DNA from: Accumulibacter sp.
Lineage (GTDB): Bacteria > Pseudomonadota > Gammaproteobacteria > Burkholderiales > Rhodocyclaceae
Reading direction: 5' to 3'
Length of the DNA: 38,437 nucleotides
Assembly (NCBI GenBank): GCA_031280565.1
Contig: JAITGN010000019.1
Coordinates: 1-38,437, forward strand
Shown: in pieces, positions 35,616 through 38,437 of the stretch
How positions within the stretch are numbered: the first letter of the stretch is position 1
How the letters are laid out: each line of letters begins with the position of its first letter
Made by a program: the position numbers and the translations under genes
Notes under the pieces: generated by a model
What the model was told of the DNA's origin: nothing
What the model saw: only the letters and a program-made list of their open reading frames with translations
Database searches by the model: none

Positions 35616-36362
35616 ATGATGATCCGCGAAGAACGGACGAATGCCGGGCGCGTTGACCTTGTCGGCGCGGGGCCGGGCGATCCCGGGCTGATGACATTGA
35701 AAGCGGCGCGTTTGATTCGTAGCGCCGATGTCGTCGTCTATGACAATCTGGTTGGCGAGGGCATTCTCGATCTGATTCCGCCGGAAACCGAGCGCATCTA
35801 TGTTGGCAAGGCCGCGGGAAACCACACCTTGCCGCAGGAAAAAATCTGCGAACTGCTGATTGAAAAAGCGGAAGAAGGAAAGCGCGTTGTCCGCCTCAAG
35901 GGAGGTGATCCCTTTGTTTTCGGGCGCGGCGGCGAGGAAATCGACGCATTGATGGACGCCGGGATCGACGTGGGGATTGTTCCGGGCGTCACCGCCGCGC
36001 TCGGCGCGGCGGCCAGCTTTGGTTTTCCGCTGACGCACCGTGATTATGCGCAAAGCTGTGTTTTTGTCACGGGGCACCTCAAGGACAACACGATTGATCT
36101 GAATTGGCCTGCGCTTGCCCAGCCCGGCCAAACCGTCGTGATTTACATGGGCATCATCGGGATAGAAATCATCTCAGCGCGTTTATGTGAAGCGGGCCTG
36201 CCTGGCGACACGCCGGCCGCGCTGATCTATCGCGCGACGTGCGCGGATCAGCGAATCTTTCCGGCGACGCTCGCCACCCTGCCCGAAACAGCCCGCGACA
36301 ACCGCGTCAAATCGCCGACGCTGATCGTGATTGGCCATGTGTTGAAATTATCCGTTCTTTGA
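35616..36362 (+). CDS. cobA: Uroporphyrinogen-III C-methyltransferase
   Basis: The 248-residue SUMT methylates C2 and C7 of uroporphyrinogen III to give precorrin-2, the branch point to siroheme and B12. Motifs are VGAGPGDPGLMTLKAA, VVYDNLV, RLKGGDPFVFGRGGEE and VPGVTAALGAAA. It is a single-domain enzyme without the CysG dehydrogenase part, so precorrin-2 oxidation needs another gene. AGGAGA at 35605-35610 precedes the ATG. The 32-bp gap to cbiH is the longest within the operon, and this is its last gene in the window. Confidence 0.94.
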   Translation: MMIREERTNAGRVDLVGAGPGDPGLMTLKAARLIRSADVVVYDNLVGEGILDLIPPETERIYVGKAAGNHTLPQEKICELLIEKAEEGKRVVRLKGGDPFVFGRGGEEIDALMDAGIDVGIVPGVTAALGAAASFGFPLTHRDYAQSCVFVTGHLKDNTIDLNWPALAQPGQTVVIYMGIIGIEIISARLCEAGLPGDTPAALIYRATCADQRIFPATLATLPETARDNRVKSPTLIVIGHVLKLSVL

Positions 36363-36480
36363 GAAAATCCAGTGCGGACGAGAATTCAAAAAATGATATG
36401 ACAGCCCCTATAAGTCTTGAAAATACAGGGGGTATAAAGATTTTTATCTAAAAACAGGACAAAAAACGGAAAACAGCAAA

Positions 36481-36593
36481 CGTTTTCAAGCGATTTTTTG
36501 AAAATGAACTTGGGCAGGCTGTCTGAAATTTTCAAAAAATATGCGTTGTCAACATGTTTTTCGTAAAACAGTTAGAAAAACTGCTTGAAAACG
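36481..36593 (+). repeat. AT-rich three-arm intergenic element, copy C
   Basis: Arm 1 is CGTTTTCAAGCGATTTTTT at 36481. A diverged arm 2, CGTTGTCAACATGTTTTT, lies at 36544 (63 bp on). The inverted arm AAAAACTGCTTGAAAACG ends at 36593 (49 bp after arm 2). Arm 1 and the inverted arm match each other better than arm 2 does, so the long-range pairing may be favoured in this copy. It starts 119 bp after the cobA stop. Confidence 0.7.
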
Positions 36594-36778
36594 CTGTTGA
36601 AAGGACGGGTGTTGATCCAGAACATTCCGGCTTTCAAATTATCTGGAAATGGTTTTTAGAGCGTTTTTCGTTCAAATGACCGCAAAATCCCGCAGGTGAT
36701 GAAGTGGCGCTGTTTCCTTTCACCACCGCTCGTGTTGAGCGTGTTAGAAACCCGTTTACGCTGAACCATTAACGGCGC

Positions 36779-37099
36779 ATATTCCCGTTCGTACTGATTT
36801 TGCCGGAACGCATTGACGGCATCTATTTCCGTTCGTACTGAGCCTGTCGAAGTATGAACGGACGCTCCGCCTTTCCAGTCCTTACCCTTCGACAAGCTCA
36901 GGGCGAACGGATTGGAAAGGTGTTCTTCGACAACACCTGTTTCCGTTCGTGCTGAGCCTGACGAAGTATGAACGGACGCTCCGAGGTCTTCCCAACGCCT
37001 CTTGAATCAGGGGTGTTCAAGGTAAAGGCATTCCTGGCCTTTCCAATCCTTACCCTTCGACAGGCTCAGGATGGAGCAGGATGAATAGATCGGAAAGGC
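36779..37099. repeat. Block of alternating REP-like palindromic units
   Basis: Two unit types alternate. Type 1 (TTTCCGTTCGTACTGAGCC...GTATGAACGGACGCTCCG) is at 36826-36869 and 36940-36983, with a degenerate copy at 36779-36810. Type 2 (CCTTTCCA(G/A)TCCTTACCCTTCGAC...GGAAAGG) is at 36870-36920 and 37038-37099. The cores contain GAGCCTGTCGAAG in one orientation and CTTCGACAAGCTCAGG in the other, a well-known bacterial REP core. A perfect AGGTGTT/AACACCT hairpin lies at 36918-36939. Confidence 0.75.
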
Positions 37100-37148
37100 G
37101 GAGGCCGTCCTCTGCCGGTCACATGCCGCTATTTGAATCGAAAATGCT

Positions 37149-37538
37149 CTAGCCTCTGAGAGCGTGAAACAACACGCTACTCGCCACATAGGCCTGACCA
37201 GTTATCCCTGCCAAAAACCCAAGCAGGCCTAATACAGCAAACACCCATATAGCTATCTCCATACCGGTAGGACTACCTGACACATCGATACTCTGACCAT
37301 TTATCTTCTTTCGCCACCTTTCCCCAAATACGTAATCTCTCCTGATGATCATTGTGAGTGCCAAGACAAGAAATATGATTGAGGCAAACAGCGACCACCA
37401 TGATGCCGCCAAAGCGCAGGAAAGAGTTACTGGCAAAGGCGGCGCAGAATCCTTGATAAATATGCCAATCGAAATTGTCAACGTGCCACCAGCCAGCACG
37501 AATATGGATTTCGCCAGTGAATCTGTGCGACGACGCAC
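37149..37538 (-). CDS. Small membrane protein of a gene cassette, probably 5'-truncated by a frameshift
   Basis: The 129-residue product has about three hydrophobic helices: SIFVLAGGTLTISIGIFI near the start, LFASIIFLVLALTMII in the middle, and AIWVFAVLGLLGFLAGI near the end. It matches no family I recognise. The GTG at 37538 has AGGA 5-8 bases upstream. However, the same frame stays protein-like further up (ELELFNAHQED) to a stop just before an ATG at 37581 that lies one base out of frame. That ATG has its own AGGAG site directly after an attC-like repeat, so the gene was probably longer and has suffered a one-base insertion. Confidence 0.5.
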   Translation of the reverse strand: MRRRTDSLAKSIFVLAGGTLTISIGIFIKDSAPPLPVTLSCALAASWWSLFASIIFLVLALTMIIRRDYVFGERWRKKINGQSIDVSGSPTGMEIAIWVFAVLGLLGFLAGITGQAYVASSVLFHALRG

Positions 37539-37593
37539 ATCTTCCTGGTGGGCGTTAAATAGTTCGAGTTCGCTTGGCCATCAGATATTTACT

Positions 37594-37658
37594 CCTGACG
37601 TTTGAATTCACCGGCTGGCCGCGCTTTCCGGCCAGTCCGATGGAATGATGGGGTAGTC
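37594..37658 (-). other. attC-like recombination site 1
   Basis: The site follows the DUF2059 stop by 2 bp. It has end boxes GACTACC (37652-37658) and CGTCAGG (37594-37600), both one or two bases off the RYYYAAC/GTTRRRY consensus. The inner stem TTCCATCGGACTGGCC / GGCCAGCCGGTGAATTC has an extra A in the 5' arm, the asymmetry that gives attC its polarity. The size, 65 bp, is normal. Confidence 0.6.
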
Positions 37659-37660
37659 AT

Positions 37661-38164
37661 TTATTTGCTTGCAGACGCCATTTCGGCGGCAAACTGCTCC
37701 TGGATTTTTTGCATTTTCGGCGATACATCGGAGAACATCTTCTGAACCTCCAGCATGGTTTTCTGCATCAATACAGGCATCTTGTGAATGAGTGCTTGCC
37801 CTGCGGGCGTTTTGTAGAACGCCAACATGCCGGCCACTTCCTCTTCGCTAAATGATTCCTTGTACAGGCGTAGACACATTGGTTCCAGCTTTTCCCAAGC
37901 AAATTCTCCTTGCATGATCTCAACCATTCTATTTTTCATATTCGTTATAGCTTGCTGCTGCTTGGGTGTTGGGTTTTTCCCTTGTAACGCTTGCTGAACG
38001 GTGTTGTTCATTAGCGAATCAAATTGAGTTCGCATGCCATCAACAAGTTTTTGCGTTTGTGTAACGGATAGCAGTTACTTTATCGAGCTTTCACTTGCAG
38101 GTGCCGCGATCGTGGTCGTTGAGCAAAGCAAGAGGGCTATCAGGGTGCTTTTAAGAATGTTCAT
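37661..38164 (-). pseudogene. Secreted DUF2059 protein interrupted by a stop codon
   Basis: Starting at the ATG at 38164, with AAGGAG 7 bases upstream, the frame encodes a clear signal peptide (MNILKSTLIALLLCS...APA) and then meets TAA at codon 30 (38075-38077). The same frame continues without change for 138 more codons. That part begins LLSVTQTQKLVDGMRTQFDS and contains a full DUF2059 domain (FAWEKLEPMCLRLYKESFSEEEVAGMLAFYKTPAGQAL spans the core). The split falls within normal family sequence, so a single CAA/GAA/AAA to TAA-type change is the simplest explanation. Internal ATG 38035 could yield a product without its export signal. Its position between two attC-like sites marks it as a cassette gene. 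Confidence 0.75.
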
Positions 38165-38178
38165 GTGATCTCCTTAAT

Positions 38179-38241
38179 GGTTAACGCAAAAGCTCAGGGA
38201 CGCGCTAAAAGCGCCTGTCCCACTGGAGTGCGATGTTAAGC
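38179..38241 (-). other. attC-like recombination site 2
   Basis: Reading the minus strand, the site begins GCTTAAC (perfect RYYYAAC, 38235-38241) and ends GTTAACC (one mismatch to GTTRRRY, 38179-38185). The inner arms CTCCAGTGGGACAGGCGC and GCGCGTCCCTGAG pair with unpaired bases only in the 5' arm. It lies 14 bp before the DUF2059 start codon, with the ribosome site in between. Confidence 0.65.
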
Positions 38242-38369
38242 GATGGTGTGCGGTGAGGCAAGACGGGACTTGCCGCAGACGGAAAGCCGAAGCTCGACAG
38301 CAGCACTTGATGCGAAGCGCGAAAGTGGGCGCTGGCAAGGCGGCGAAAAGTGGCGGATGTAGGCACGCG

Positions 38370-38437
38370 GCCTCACACCTGAATTAAGCCACCCCGCGAA
38401 CCGGCGTTGGCCTGAAATCGTGCCAACTTCCGGGATT
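38370..38437 (-). other. attC-like recombination site 3, cut by the window edge
   Basis: On the plus strand, GCCTCAC (38370-38376) is followed by ACCTGAATTAAGCCACCCCG and then CGGCGTTGGCCTGAA. This closely resembles the bottom strand of the aadA-type attC (TTAAGCCGCGCCG...CGGCGTCGGCTTGAA), including the unpaired T in the same place. The far end box is not recognised and may lie beyond the edge. Confidence 0.6.

Larger units (their letters stand above)
36363..37148. other. Intergenic region between the cobalamin operon and the cassette-like segment
   Basis: No gene is supported. Bases 36363-36640 are AT-rich and carry copy C of the three-arm element. Bases 36660-36778 have no recognised feature. 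Bases 36779-37099 are a block of REP-like palindromes. Bases 37100-37148 lead to the minus-strand stop codon. Confidence 0.55.
37149..38437 (-). mobile_element. Integron-type gene cassette array, partial, no integrase seen
   Basis: Three attC-like sites (37594-37658, 38179-38241 and 38370 to the right edge) all point the same way as the minus-strand genes between them. Two genes begin within a few bases of an attC-like site, each with a good ribosome site, as cassettes do. The middle interval (about 38242-38369) has no gene. No attC was found after the membrane-protein gene, where the REP block begins, so that end looks eroded. The array continues off the right edge. Confidence 0.6.

Noticed and set aside
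36404..36450. Possible terminator after cobA (CCCCTATA / ACAGGGGG)
   Set aside because: The stem is interrupted and has a long loop without a U tract.
36779..37099. CRISPR or VNTR in the repeated block
   Set aside because: Units are palindromic, of two alternating types, and separated by unequal spacing, as for REP elements.

Overview
The window is GC-rich chromosomal DNA from a Gram-negative bacterium, almost certainly a betaproteobacterium. The block gyrA-pheA-hisC-tyrA-aroA/cmk-rpsA-ihfB-lapA-lapB-rfaE-rfaD-cysM is the order typical of that class. LPS heptose genes, a PilJ transducer and a rhodoquinone gene (rquA) fit a Gram-negative with both aerobic and low-oxygen respiration. The family cannot be fixed from this sequence alone.

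Layout. (1) 1-4.3 kb: the tail of an IS3-type transposase, rquA, a periplasmic retropepsin-like protease, a NudL-type CoA pyrophosphatase, then two minus-strand genes (NamZ/DUF1343 and a DOMON-like protein). (2) 4.4-8.5 kb: an isolated pilJ, an AT-rich repeat island, and a convergent membrane-anchored PstS-like protein. (3) 8.7-24.0 kb: the housekeeping block. It runs from DNA gyrase A through aromatic amino acid synthesis (including an AroA-Cmk fusion), ribosomal protein S1, IHF-beta, LapA/LapB, two ADP-heptose genes, CysM and a PolB-like exonuclease. serC, often found between gyrA and pheA in relatives, is absent. (4) 24.0-36.4 kb: an adenosylcobalamin riboswitch followed by thirteen tightly coupled genes for cobalt uptake (cbiMNQO) and the anaerobic corrin-ring pathway (cobA, cbiX, L, H, F, G, D, C, ET). 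cbiJ and all late steps are missing here. (5) 36.4-38.4 kb: a second AT-rich island, a block of REP-like repeats, and a minus-strand stretch that looks like part of an integron cassette array. It has three attC-like sites in one orientation and two cassette genes, each with a probable inactivating mutation.

Two structures are not explained by ordinary annotation. The first is a three-copy AT-rich intergenic element (about 113-115 bp core; 6738-6850, 24291-24405, 36481-36593). Each copy has two direct arms 63-64 bp apart and an inverted arm 49-50 bp further on. Two copies flank the cobalamin operon in direct orientation. The second is the attC-like array at the right edge, with no integrase visible in the window.

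How the genes work together: cobalt enters through CbiMNQO, and CobA and CbiX start the corrin branch. The remaining enzymes contract and methylate the ring, and the riboswitch probably shuts the operon when the cofactor is plentiful. The aroA/cmk-rpsA-ihfB-lap-rfa block mixes aromatic amino acid, translation and outer-membrane functions, as in related genomes.
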